Assembly (NCBI GenBank): GCA_050944435.1
Contig: JBMNRB010000009.1
Location: forward strand, 40,617 to 104,616
Direction: 5' to 3'
DNA from: Ruminococcus_G sp050944435
GTDB taxonomy: Bacteria; Bacillota; Clostridia; Lachnospirales; Lachnospiraceae
DNA: 64,000 bases
The notes below the pieces were generated by a model. It saw nothing but the letters and a program-made list of their open reading frames with translations, did not search any database and was not told the DNA's origin. Shown here piece after piece: positions 8,494 to 16,614 of this stretch; position 1 is the first letter of the stretch, and each line of letters opens with the position of its first letter. Position numbers and translations under genes: made by a program.

Positions 8494-9657
8494 TTATTCA
8501 TAATCCACCCATACTGCTCCCTGATCAGCTGATCGTACACAGTTTTCTACCCATCGAACGCCTTCTACTCCAGCATGTATTCCAGGATAGATAAGATCCA
8601 CTTTCCGTCCTTGATCCGCTGCTTCCATAGCCTGGGCAAAACGGCTGTAAAGGTTGCTCCACGCCTCGAATAATCCCTCCGGATGACCGCCTCCGATCCG
8701 GTCGTCCGCCAGAGCCGATTCTGAAAGATAGCCCATTCCTCTTTCCAGAATGCGCACCGGTTCTCCCTGAACCTCCAACGTCATCTGATTGGGGCGTTCA
8801 TCCCACCATTCCAGCGAAGCCTTTTCTCCGATAATACGGATTTTCTGCCCATGCATAGATCCGCAGTTCACACAGCAGGACCAGACATATCCTACCGCAC
8901 CATTTTCATATTCCATAATCGTCATGGCATTGTCTTCCAGGGGCGCTCTGGATTCCACAAAAGACTGACGGCTGCACATCAACCGCTTGATCTTCATATC
9001 CGGCAGCATCACTTCCGACAGATACAAAGGATGTGTCCCCAGGTCACCCAGGACATAGGAAGGTCCGGCCATTTTCGGATCCACCCTCCATTTCGTAGAA
9101 GCCGTATTCTTCTCAACAGCTACATTATGGAAACCATGCGAAAACTGCATATCTACAATGCGGATTTTTCCCAGCTTTCCTTCCGCTATCAGCTTTCTGG
9201 CTTCTTCGATCATCTGATGACCGGCATATCCATAAGTTATCCCCACAATTCGATTATTTTGCAGCGCCAGCTGTTCCAGTTCTTTGGCCTGTTCATAGGT
9301 AAAACAAAGGGGTTTTTCACATACCACATGAAGTCCTGCATTCAGAGCCGCTTTCGTAATCTCATAGTGTGTTCCGTTGGGTGTCGCCACAGAAACGGCC
9401 TGAATACCATCGTCTCTTTTCGCCTCTTCCTGAAACATGGTCTGATAATCCGGATAACATCTGTGTTCTGCCACATGCAGTTCCTTTCCAAACTCTTTTC
9501 CCCTCTCCGGATCAATATCAAAGGCGCCGGCCACCAGCTGAAAATTAAAATCCCTTAACGCCGCCGAACGATGGATATATCCAATCTGACTTCCTTTACC
9601 CCCGCCGATCATTGCCCAGCGGATGGGTTCTTTTACTTTTCTTTCACCGTAATACAT
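8494..9657 (-). CDS. Gfo/Idh/MocA-family oxidoreductase
   Basis: 387 residues. The N-terminal Rossmann fold has a 'MIGGGKGSQIGYIH' nucleotide-binding loop (near residues 16-30), then 'VATPNGTHYE' and the family hallmark 'CEKPL'. The C-terminal alpha/beta domain follows. Members oxidise or epimerise sugars and cyclitols with NAD(P). The IolE-like TIM-barrel gene lies 24 bp upstream on the same strand and an AraC regulator beyond that, so this looks like a small sugar or inositol-type catabolic operon without its own transporter. AAAGGAG precedes the ATG by about 10 nt. The exact substrate cannot be deduced. Confidence 0.88.
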   Translation of the reverse strand: MYYGERKVKEPIRWAMIGGGKGSQIGYIHRSAALRDFNFQLVAGAFDIDPERGKEFGKELHVAEHRCYPDYQTMFQEEAKRDDGIQAVSVATPNGTHYEITKAALNAGLHVVCEKPLCFTYEQAKELEQLALQNNRIVGITYGYAGHQMIEEARKLIAEGKLGKIRIVDMQFSHGFHNVAVEKNTASTKWRVDPKMAGPSYVLGDLGTHPLYLSEVMLPDMKIKRLMCSRQSFVESRAPLEDNAMTIMEYENGAVGYVWSCCVNCGSMHGQKIRIIGEKASLEWWDERPNQMTLEVQGEPVRILERGMGYLSESALADDRIGGGHPEGLFEAWSNLYSRFAQAMEAADQGRKVDLIYPGIHAGVEGVRWVENCVRSADQGAVWVDYE

Positions 9658-9681
9658 GATTTTCTTCTCCTTTCTGCTGAA

Positions 9682-10608
9682 TTAAATTTCGTATCCCACA
9701 CTTTTAAGATAAGTTACGCTTTCTTTTACATCCTGCAGGCTGGTATCCGAATTCCTGGGATCCCGTTCCTGCTCAATGGTGATATATCCGCTGTACCCGA
9801 TTTCTTCCAAAGCTTCTTTAATTGCAGGATAATCCAGACAGCCCTTCCCAATAGGACACATGGCCCCTTTGGCACACGCTTCAAAAAAGCGGATCCGTTC
9901 TTTCATCACCTGACGGTATACTTTTTCATTGACATCTTTAAAATGTACGTAATCCAGACGCTTTCTGTATTTTTTCAGCCACTGCACCGGATCCATTCCG
10001 GAATAATAAAGATGACCGGTATCTAGACAAAGTCCTCCCAGCTCCTCCGGAATATCCGCTGCGATTTTATCGATTTCGTCGGCAAATTCAATATATCCGC
10101 CGGCATGGGGATGAATAACCGCCCGGATACCATATTCCCCCGCCTTTTTACAGATCCCGCGGATATGATCCGCCATATCATTCCACCGGGCGTCATCCAG
10201 CCTTGGCGCTCTGTCTGAGTGGCCCGCTGCATAATCCCGTTCATCATGTCCCCAGTCCATAACCGTAAGGAAAGGCGCCGGGTAATGCTGGCCTTCGTGT
10301 ACCGGAAGCGGCGGCAGTTTCGTGATCAGCGAACAGATCTCATCTGTCTGCCGCAGAACATTTTCATAATTATCTTCACTGACCAGATCGTCAAAAATAG
10401 TTCCCGCCACAATGGCCAGACCGTTTTTCTCCAGTTCTTTCGACACTTGGCCGATATCCACAGGCAGATATCCGTACGGTCCCAGCTCAATGGCCCGGTA
10501 TCCCGCTGCGGCCGCCTCGCTCAGCACTCTCTGCCATGGCGGCAGATAAGGGTTTTTTACATCGTCCACACCCCAACAACAAGGGGCTCCACAGATATTA
10601 ATACTCAT
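9682..10608 (-). CDS. Sugar phosphate isomerase/epimerase, IolE/IolI-like TIM barrel
   Basis: 308 residues of the xylose-isomerase-like (AP endonuclease 2) TIM barrel. Features include 'CWGVDD' near the start as in inosose dehydratases, 'HPHAGGYIE' and 'LDTGHLYY' metal-site motifs, 'YVHFKDV' and 'YSGYITIEQERD' near the end. Family members act on keto-inositols, ketoses or their phosphates with a divalent metal. Pairing with a Gfo/Idh dehydrogenase resembles IolG-IolE, but no other iol genes are present, so the activity is left open. GGAGG lies 8 nt from the ATG. Transcription probably starts in the 190-bp gap downstream of the AraC terminator. Confidence 0.82.
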   Translation of the reverse strand: MSINICGAPCCWGVDDVKNPYLPPWQRVLSEAAAAGYRAIELGPYGYLPVDIGQVSKELEKNGLAIVAGTIFDDLVSEDNYENVLRQTDEICSLITKLPPLPVHEGQHYPAPFLTVMDWGHDERDYAAGHSDRAPRLDDARWNDMADHIRGICKKAGEYGIRAVIHPHAGGYIEFADEIDKIAADIPEELGGLCLDTGHLYYSGMDPVQWLKKYRKRLDYVHFKDVNEKVYRQVMKERIRFFEACAKGAMCPIGKGCLDYPAIKEALEEIGYSGYITIEQERDPRNSDTSLQDVKESVTYLKSVGYEI

Positions 10609-10771
10609 TGATCGCGCCTCCGTTTCTTCTCTTTTTCTTATCTAAAGTATATAAAATCTGTGCTTTTTCGCCTTCGTTAAATTGTACTAAAGCAAAAAAA
10701 ATATAACGTTTTTATCACATCCTGCAAAGATTTCTCCACAGAAAACTTCACTATTTTGTACAGGAAAAAAT

Positions 10772-10797
10772 AAAAAAAGCCGGCCGTTTCCGGCCAG
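10772..10797 (-). terminator. Terminator of the AraC-family gene at 10801
   Basis: On the minus strand a 7-bp GC-rich stem (10780-10786 with 10791-10797) with a GAAA tetraloop is followed by seven T residues. It separates the regulator from the IolE-like/Gfo-Idh pair. Confidence 0.85.
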
Positions 10798-10800
10798 CAG

Positions 10801-11679
10801 TTATAACTGATGTTTCATTCCCTTTGATTCACTTTTATAATGATTCCGATACCGGACGGGCGTCACTCCCACCACCTTCGCAAACAGAGTGCAGAAGTAA
10901 TTCGTGTTATTATAACCTACTCTCGTGGCGATTTCCGTTGCCGACAACTCTGTAGAGATCAAAAGCGTCTGGGCATATCCTATTCTCCGCCTGATCACAT
11001 ACTGCATGGGAGACTGTCCCGTCACCCGCTTAAACAGATGGGAAATATATGTCTGCGAACACCCCAGCGCATCCGCCGCAGTCTCCAGACTGATACTCTC
11101 CACAAAATGCTCATCCAAATAGTTCCGGATCCGGGTAACCATAATCTCTTCTCTGGAATTTCCCGTATCAGAAAGAGGATCTTCTTCAATCTGATCAATC
11201 AGAACCACCAGAGAAGCACATAAAAGCTGTACTGCCAGATTCCCGGCCTTTCCCGTTCCTTCCAGTTCATACATTTGCTCACACAGAGAAAGAATAAATG
11301 GAAAAAGGCTGCCTGCTTTCCGAACACAGGGCTGTCCCGCTTTCGTCAGGAAATTCATGGGCAGACCTTTTTTCCTCACATTCGTAATTCCAATGCAGTA
11401 TGTACCGATCTCTTTATCCTGCATCGGAGCCATTTCATGAAGGTCTCCCTGGTTATAACAGATAATACTTCCCTCGGAAACCGGAAACTTCTTATCCTTT
11501 AGCAGATACGTTCCCTCTCCTTTGTATACCAGCAAAAGCTCGCAGACTGATTCATGGGAGTGGAGCGGCCGCTTCATGGGCTGCCTTTCATAATTTTGTT
11601 TATTGATATATACCATCGTCGGAAGGATTCCGTTATCAAAGGCTTCCGCGATCTTTCTGTTTGTCTCCGGCCAAAGCAC
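10801..11679 (-). CDS. AraC-family transcriptional regulator with cupin sensor
   Basis: 292 residues starting at GTG. The N-terminal half is cupin-like ('HSHESVCELLLVYKGEGTYL'-type strands with His residues for ligand contact); the last 100 residues hold two HTH motifs ('SLETAADALGCSQTYISHLF' and 'ATRVGYNNTNYFCTLFAKVVG'). AraC/XylS proteins with a cupin usually activate adjacent sugar genes on binding the sugar. Position directly upstream of the IolE-like and Gfo/Idh genes on the same strand makes those its likely targets. AAAGGG precedes the GTG with short spacing. Confidence 0.88.
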   Translation of the reverse strand: MLWPETNRKIAEAFDNGILPTMVYINKQNYERQPMKRPLHSHESVCELLLVYKGEGTYLLKDKKFPVSEGSIICYNQGDLHEMAPMQDKEIGTYCIGITNVRKKGLPMNFLTKAGQPCVRKAGSLFPFILSLCEQMYELEGTGKAGNLAVQLLCASLVVLIDQIEEDPLSDTGNSREEIMVTRIRNYLDEHFVESISLETAADALGCSQTYISHLFKRVTGQSPMQYVIRRRIGYAQTLLISTELSATEIATRVGYNNTNYFCTLFAKVVGVTPVRYRNHYKSESKGMKHQL

Positions 11680-11790
11680 TTATCCCTTTCCCCGCTTTCT
11701 TTTTTCTGCCTCCTATTATACGATTTTCAGTAAAGCGAAACAATGATAATCTGTAAAATTAACAGACCGTCTGTAAAGCCCCCCTGAAGT

Positions 11791-12381
11791 TTACTGGACA
11801 AGTCCAAGCCCCTGCAGCCACGGTTCAATATCTTCCTTGTCGTTGGCAGTCAGGCCCTCGGCGATTTCCGCATCCGGACAAAGTTCGCTGAAAATATGCA
11901 GGCTGTTGTCAATAGAATCGCTGGCGCTGGTGCAAAAAGGAACGATTGTTTTCCCGGAAAAATCGTAGGAATCCAGGAATGTGGCAATCATAGCCGGGGC
12001 CTCATCCCACCAGATAGGATAACCTACAAAAATGGTATCATAATCCTCCACATTATCTGCACTGACCGTAATTTCAGGATGAACTCCTTCTGTAATTTCA
12101 GCCTCCGCTTCTTCCTCCAAATCCCCATACTCCTCTGCCCGCTGAATTTCGGCAAGAGTTCCCCCGGTAAGGTCGGCAATCTGTCCGGCAACTTCTTCGG
12201 TATTTCCCGTATAGGAGAAATAGGCCACCAAAACATTTCCATCTGTCTGTTCAGGTTCAGATTCAGACGGGGCAGAGGGAGTGCTTTCTGTGCTTTCCGA
12301 AGAACCCGCAGAACAAGCCGCCAGTACAAAGGTTAAGATAACCGCCAAAACAGGGATTAAAATATTTCTTTTCAACTTCAT
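11791..12381 (-). CDS. Flavodoxin-like lipoprotein
   Basis: 196 residues from the ATG at 12381 (GGAAG 6 nt away; the upstream ATG at 12387 overlaps the ribosome site). A lipoprotein signal ends with the lipobox 'LAAC', then a Ser/Glu-rich linker. The flavodoxin-4-type domain has the FMN phosphate loop 'YFSYTGNTEEVA' and 'FVGYPIWWDEAP'. It should sit on the outer face of the membrane and carry FMN, taking part in electron transfer or thiol/quinone reduction; the partner is unknown. It faces a TetR regulator divergently, which probably controls it. Confidence 0.85.
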   Translation of the reverse strand: MKLKRNILIPVLAVILTFVLAACSAGSSESTESTPSAPSESEPEQTDGNVLVAYFSYTGNTEEVAGQIADLTGGTLAEIQRAEEYGDLEEEAEAEITEGVHPEITVSADNVEDYDTIFVGYPIWWDEAPAMIATFLDSYDFSGKTIVPFCTSASDSIDNSLHIFSELCPDAEIAEGLTANDKEDIEPWLQGLGLVQ

Positions 12382-12431
12382 TTGCATCTTCCTTTCTTTT
12401 CATACACATTAAGAGGTTTATTTCTCTTGTG

Positions 12432-12460
12432 TTGCTTTTTCCTCACATCTGCATTATAAT
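12432..12460 (+). promoter_or_regulatory. Promoter of the TetR gene at 12556
   Basis: TTGCTT (12432-12437), a 17-bp spacer and a perfect TATAAT (12455-12460) lie 96 bp upstream of the TetR start, inside the divergent flavodoxin/TetR region. Confidence 0.7.
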
Positions 12461-12555
12461 AGAGGCGCAGTCCCTAAGCAATGGGCACATATAATTATTT
12501 CGTGTAATACGCCACACTTACATAAAATCTGAGGCACAACAAGGAGGAAATCTGC

Positions 12556-13131
12556 ATGGAACAGGAAAAAAAGGAGGATCTGCGGGTCAGAAAAACAAAA
12601 CTGGCCATTCATAATGCCTTTAAAGCTATGATCTGTGAAATGGATTACGAACAAATAACGATAAAAGAGCTGACCCAGAGAGCACAAATCAACAGGAAAA
12701 CCTTTTATCTTCATTACGCCAGTCTGGATGAACTATTGGAAGAACTGCAGGAAGAAATAGCGGAAAATTTCATCCAGAAAAAGGTTTCTTACAGCAGCAT
12801 GAAAGATATTCGGGATTTAATCCGGTTATTTTTCGAATACGCTGCAAATATGCCGCTGTTTTATGAGCGATTGATGTGCAGCGGCAGTTACTATCCCATA
12901 TGGGAAAAAGTCAACGGCCGGATTATGGAACACCGGCGCAGAACAAACCGGGGGGCATTTGGTCTGGATGAATATTCAGAAAATCTTGTCTTTGCCTATT
13001 ATGGGGCAAATTCCACCCTGCTGTACCGCCAGTGGGTGGCGGATGGAAAAAAACTGCCTCTGGAAGATTTGATTGATATTTCTACCAAACTGATCTGCAG
13101 CGGAATGTCAAGTGTGGTAAAGAACAGATAA
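12556..13131 (+). CDS. TetR/AcrR-family regulator
   Basis: 191 residues. The N-terminal HTH reads 'ITIKELTQRAQINRKTFYLHYASLDELLEEL', the classic TetR_N pattern. The C-terminal part is helical and resembles the TetR_C_8-type ligand domain common in Firmicutes. AAGGAGG stands about 8 nt before the ATG. Divergent from the flavodoxin lipoprotein gene with a shared 170-bp control region, so repression of that gene and itself is the simplest reading. Ligand unknown. Confidence 0.87.
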   Translation: MEQEKKEDLRVRKTKLAIHNAFKAMICEMDYEQITIKELTQRAQINRKTFYLHYASLDELLEELQEEIAENFIQKKVSYSSMKDIRDLIRLFFEYAANMPLFYERLMCSGSYYPIWEKVNGRIMEHRRRTNRGAFGLDEYSENLVFAYYGANSTLLYRQWVADGKKLPLEDLIDISTKLICSGMSSVVKNR

Positions 13132-13161
13132 TCTGTCAGACGTACCGGTCAACTAATTCCA

Positions 13162-13191
13162 TTGTACGTTTCTTATGCGCCGTGCTATAAT
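13162..13191 (+). promoter_or_regulatory. Promoter of the SH3-repeat protein gene
   Basis: TTGTAC at 13162-13167, an 18-bp spacer and TATAAT at 13186-13191 stand 33 bp before the ATG at 13224. Confidence 0.65.
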
Positions 13192-13223
13192 AAATAAAAT
13201 ACATGGAAAGGTAAAAAAGACGT

Positions 13224-14219
13224 ATGAAAAAATGCCCTAGATGCGGACAGATTGGTCCCGATGAAAATACTTACTGCGAAAACTGCGGCACATATCTGCC
13301 GGAGAACCCTCAGCAGTCCGGAAAGCGAAATATACTTTTAATTTTGGTCGGCTGCTGCGCTGCCGCTGCCGTTATTATTGCCGCTGCCCTTTTTTACACC
13401 AGCATGAATTCAAAAAATGAATCTGATCCTTCTGTTCAGACGGCAGACATCAAACCGGAAGATCCGGTTTTAACACCGGAAGTTTCCCCTTCCCCAGCAG
13501 CGGTCACTCCTGAAGCGACGGCCGCTCCCCAGGAAGCGGCAGAAGAAGAACCAGAACCCACTCAGATTTCCTACGAGACTTATTATGTGGTCAATTGCCA
13601 AGAAAGCATCACTTTGAGAAATTCGCCTTCTACAGCAGGCGGTGAAATCTGCCAGATTCCTTTTGGATCCGCGGTCAGTTATGTTGCTTCCGCTAAAAAC
13701 GGATTTTATGAGATCATTTACAACGGCAAAACCGGTTATGCTCTGGCTGCCTATCTGGATGTGGAACCTCAGGCGGAACCTCCCGTTCAGGCGCCATCCA
13801 ATACCGACACCTATCCTACCTACTACGTAGTTAACTGCAGGGAGAGCATTACCTTAAGAAAAAGTCCCGGCACCGGTTCATCTGAGATCTGTCAGATTCC
13901 TCTGGGCGCCGCCGTATCTTTTGTGGAAAATGCAGGAAATGGATTTTATGAGATCATTTATAACGGAAAAACCGGCTATGCCCTGGCTTCTTATCTGAGT
14001 CTGGAACAGTCGTCGGATTCCGCCGCATACCTGCAGGTAGTCAACTGCCAGGAAAGCATTACCTTAAGAAAAGCCCCCAGTACCAGCGCAGATTCTTTTT
14101 GCCAGATTCCCCTGGGCGCCACTGTAAAGTATCTGGAATCCTCAGAAAATGGATTCTGCATGGTTTCTTATAATGGATATACCGGTTATGTACTGGTAAG
14201 CTATTTATCGGTTCAATAA
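13224..14219 (+). CDS. Zinc-ribbon membrane protein with three bacterial SH3 repeats
   Basis: 331 residues. An N-terminal zinc ribbon ('CPRCG...CENCG', residues 4-22) lies in the cytoplasm. One transmembrane helix follows (about 35-55), then a Pro/Ala/Glu-rich linker. Three SH3-type repeats begin 'VVNC-x-ESITLR-x-x-P' at about 118, 198 and 270. Bacterial SH3 domains bind peptidoglycan or sort to the cell wall, so the protein likely tethers membrane to wall. The repeats are very alike, pointing to recent internal duplication. The stop overlaps the converging RbsA-like gene by 15 bp. Confidence 0.8.
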   Translation: MKKCPRCGQIGPDENTYCENCGTYLPENPQQSGKRNILLILVGCCAAAAVIIAAALFYTSMNSKNESDPSVQTADIKPEDPVLTPEVSPSPAAVTPEATAAPQEAAEEEPEPTQISYETYYVVNCQESITLRNSPSTAGGEICQIPFGSAVSYVASAKNGFYEIIYNGKTGYALAAYLDVEPQAEPPVQAPSNTDTYPTYYVVNCRESITLRKSPGTGSSEICQIPLGAAVSFVENAGNGFYEIIYNGKTGYALASYLSLEQSSDSAAYLQVVNCQESITLRKAPSTSADSFCQIPLGATVKYLESSENGFCMVSYNGYTGYVLVSYLSVQ

Positions 14220-15626
14220 CTGCCGATCAGAGAACTGTCCGGAAAGGTTTGGATTGTATTCCAGTTTACCGTTATGAGTTAATATAATAACGGCAATCCC
14301 TTTTCTGGACATTTCCAGGATCATATCCACCGCATCTTTTTCCAGATAAGTATCCACACTTTTAAAAGGTTCCACACACACCACAATGTCCGGCGAACAA
14401 AGAAGCCATCTTAAATAAATAAGCCGCTGTTTTTCCGCTAAGGTCATTTCTGATACCGTTTTTGCAGTACAATTACCTCCCATATACTGTTTTACATAAT
14501 CCCCTATACTGTTTTTCAATGACCGGTCATACCAGAATCCCTTTAACTGCAGTCCCCGGCTGATGCACAGGTTATCATACAGGCTTAAATTGGGAAGCAG
14601 TTGATTCTGTACCGGACTTTCAATAACTGCCATAGAAAAATGTTTCAGTATCTGATATTTTTTCCGTGGCCTGTACTTTTTCCCGCCTACATAAATTTCT
14701 CCCTTTTGAGGCCTTAACTCTCCTTTCAGCATCATCCCCAGTTCTTTTATCACTTTAAAACAGTCAGACGATATGGTGACGACTTCACCCACTCTTACTG
14801 CGAGTTCCAGACAATGAATATGCTCCGTTGACACCTCTGAAAAATGCAGAACTTCTTTCGCCCCGGCGTAAGTATCATTTTTATATAGAGATCCCAGCCG
14901 ATCCCAGGAATCGCTGAAACTTTTTTCAACAACTTTAAATCTGCTTTCTGATTTATCTATTTCCATCAAAACTTTTCCATCTGTCAGCAAAATAATCTTT
15001 TCAACCAGATCTGATATCTGGTCCGGCTGGTTATCATAAATTACTACGCCGCAGTCTCCTTTTTTCCTGAAAGCATCCAAGAACAGATAAAGTTCTTTTT
15101 TCTCCCCGACAGACAGATAAAGATTCCTCATATCCATAACAAAGAGATGTTTCCCATGTATCCTCGCCTTTATCATCTCAATTTGTATTCTTTGAATGAC
15201 GTTCAATTTCTGAACCGGCGTGTCCACAGAAAGGCTGATATTAAATTCATCCAGATTCTTTCTCAATGCGAACTCAGACTCTTTTCTGTGAAAAAACAAA
15301 GACGTCCTCTCTTTCAAAGCAAAAACATTCTCAGAAAGGCTCAGTGTTTTGATAAATGATGAATTTGAGTTAATCAGCACATAATCCGGTTTAACCGCAT
15401 CAGTGCTTCCGGTATTACTGACTTTCTTTCCATTGTAATAGATCAGACCAGAATCAAACTTTAACTGACCGCACATGATTTTCAGAAGATATTCTATTGC
15501 ATAGCTTCGGTCTGAAGTAATTCCAATGATATCACCATAAAAAATCCGGATGAAAACTGAATACAATATGGCATATTTATTCTGAAAAAGCATCCCATTC
15601 TCTATTCTCAGCAATTCCTTCTTCAT
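14205..15626 (-). CDS. RbsA-like tandem ABC protein without Walker motifs (pseudo-ATPase)
   Basis: 473 residues from the ATG at 15626 (AAGGA 9 nt upstream). Its layout is that of sugar importer ATPases of the RbsA/MglA type: two ABC domains in one chain. Yet the position of the first Walker A reads 'GITSDRSYAIEYLLK' and that of the second 'TISSDCFKVIKELGM', neither with GKS/T. The first signature reads 'LNVIQRIQIEM', the second 'MTLAEKQRLIYLRWLL'. The second Walker B keeps only 'CVEPFKSVD', and the first reads 'FVMDM'. ATP hydrolysis is therefore unlikely. It overlaps the histidine kinase gene by 50 bp and ends the nine-gene strand, so I infer a regulatory or sensing subunit that might dock on the importer. 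Binding of ATP without hydrolysis is possible. Confidence 0.75.
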   Translation of the reverse strand: MKKELLRIENGMLFQNKYAILYSVFIRIFYGDIIGITSDRSYAIEYLLKIMCGQLKFDSGLIYYNGKKVSNTGSTDAVKPDYVLINSNSSFIKTLSLSENVFALKERTSLFFHRKESEFALRKNLDEFNISLSVDTPVQKLNVIQRIQIEMIKARIHGKHLFVMDMRNLYLSVGEKKELYLFLDAFRKKGDCGVVIYDNQPDQISDLVEKIILLTDGKVLMEIDKSESRFKVVEKSFSDSWDRLGSLYKNDTYAGAKEVLHFSEVSTEHIHCLELAVRVGEVVTISSDCFKVIKELGMMLKGELRPQKGEIYVGGKKYRPRKKYQILKHFSMAVIESPVQNQLLPNLSLYDNLCISRGLQLKGFWYDRSLKNSIGDYVKQYMGGNCTAKTVSEMTLAEKQRLIYLRWLLCSPDIVVCVEPFKSVDTYLEKDAVDMILEMSRKGIAVIILTHNGKLEYNPNLSGQFSDRQLLNR

Positions 15627-16614
15627 ACAACCCATTCCTTTCCACCAACGGGACATTAATCTGAGCAGTTGTGCCTATATTTTTACAGGAAAACAGAGTA
15701 ATTCCATACTCTGCTCCAAATATCAGTTTGATTCTGATATTAATATTGGTCAGCGCAATCCCTCCTCTTCCTTCCCTTTTTAAATGTCCGGTTCCGGAAC
15801 GATGGAGCACTTCGTTAATCCTGTCCACCTCTTCTTTTTCCATTCCAATTCCGTCATCTGTTACTTTAATAATCAATTCATACTGAGACTGCACAAGACA
15901 AATTCGGATAGTTCCCTTTTTTTCTTTACATTCCAACCCATGAGAAATGGCATTTTCAACCAGGGGCTGTAATGTCATTCTCGGAATACAGAAACGACAG
16001 ATTTCATCAAGACTTTCCTCGCATTGAAGCTCCAGTTTCAGATTTTCTCCAAAACGAAACTGCTGAATTTTAAAATATTCCCTTACGTTTTCCAGTTCCT
16101 GCTCCAATGTCGCCAGACGATCCAGATCCGAAATGGAATAATGAAAAAAAGAGGCCAGCGCCTCCGTGATAGATGCAATCTCAACACAATTGGCATCCAG
16201 CGCATCTCCTCTTATTGCATCCAGAGTATTGTAAAGAAAATGAGGATTAATCTGATTCTGAAGCGCAATTAATTTTGACTGTTCTATGGAATATTTCAAC
16301 ATTTCTTTTTTGTCATCAGCAGACCTTAAATATTTAATCAAATGACTGTATCCTTCCGTTACCGGAAGAGCATGGCTTAAATGTTCCAGATCAGTTCTTT
16401 CCGAAACGTATTCTTCTGTAATACTTTCTGTTTTCTTTAATTCACAAATTATATATTTCCATATTATCGCCGCTGCCGCTCCCATCAGACATAGCCGCAG
16501 CAAAAGCAGCGGCCATATTCTCAGAAAAACTACATTTTCCATAATCCATATAACAAAAAAAGCTGCCCCTATTTTCTTTATTCTGCTGTAAATCGTATCC
16601 ATAAGACTCCTCAT
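15577..16614 (-). CDS. YesM/LytS-type sensor histidine kinase with minimal membrane part
   Basis: 345 residues. The first about 55 residues form two membrane segments with almost nothing between them, so there is no periplasmic sensor domain, unlike typical YesM kinases. A linker leads to the His_kinase domain: 'LQNQINPHFLYNTLD' with the phospho-accepting His, and an ATPase domain with 'LQPLVENAISHGLE' (N box), 'VTDDGIGM' (G1) and 'GGIALTNINIRI' (G2). Four-base ATGA overlap with the response regulator upstream and 50-bp overlap with the RbsA-like gene downstream show tight translational coupling. Lack of its own sensor suggests that input comes from a partner protein. Confidence 0.92.
   Translation of the reverse strand: MRSLMDTIYSRIKKIGAAFFVIWIMENVVFLRIWPLLLLRLCLMGAAAAIIWKYIICELKKTESITEEYVSERTDLEHLSHALPVTEGYSHLIKYLRSADDKKEMLKYSIEQSKLIALQNQINPHFLYNTLDAIRGDALDANCVEIASITEALASFFHYSISDLDRLATLEQELENVREYFKIQQFRFGENLKLELQCEESLDEICRFCIPRMTLQPLVENAISHGLECKEKKGTIRICLVQSQYELIIKVTDDGIGMEKEEVDRINEVLHRSGTGHLKREGRGGIALTNINIRIKLIFGAEYGITLFSCKNIGTTAQINVPLVERNGLYEEGIAENREWDAFSE

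Noticed and set aside
8851..9558. 235-codon plus-strand frame over the Gfo/Idh gene
   Set aside because: Shadow of the conserved oxidoreductase; composition is not protein-like.
11746..11790. Terminator for the flavodoxin gene at the ACAGA/TCTGT repeat
   Set aside because: Stem of only 5 bp with a 3-nt loop and a weak T-run; not strong enough to list as a feature.
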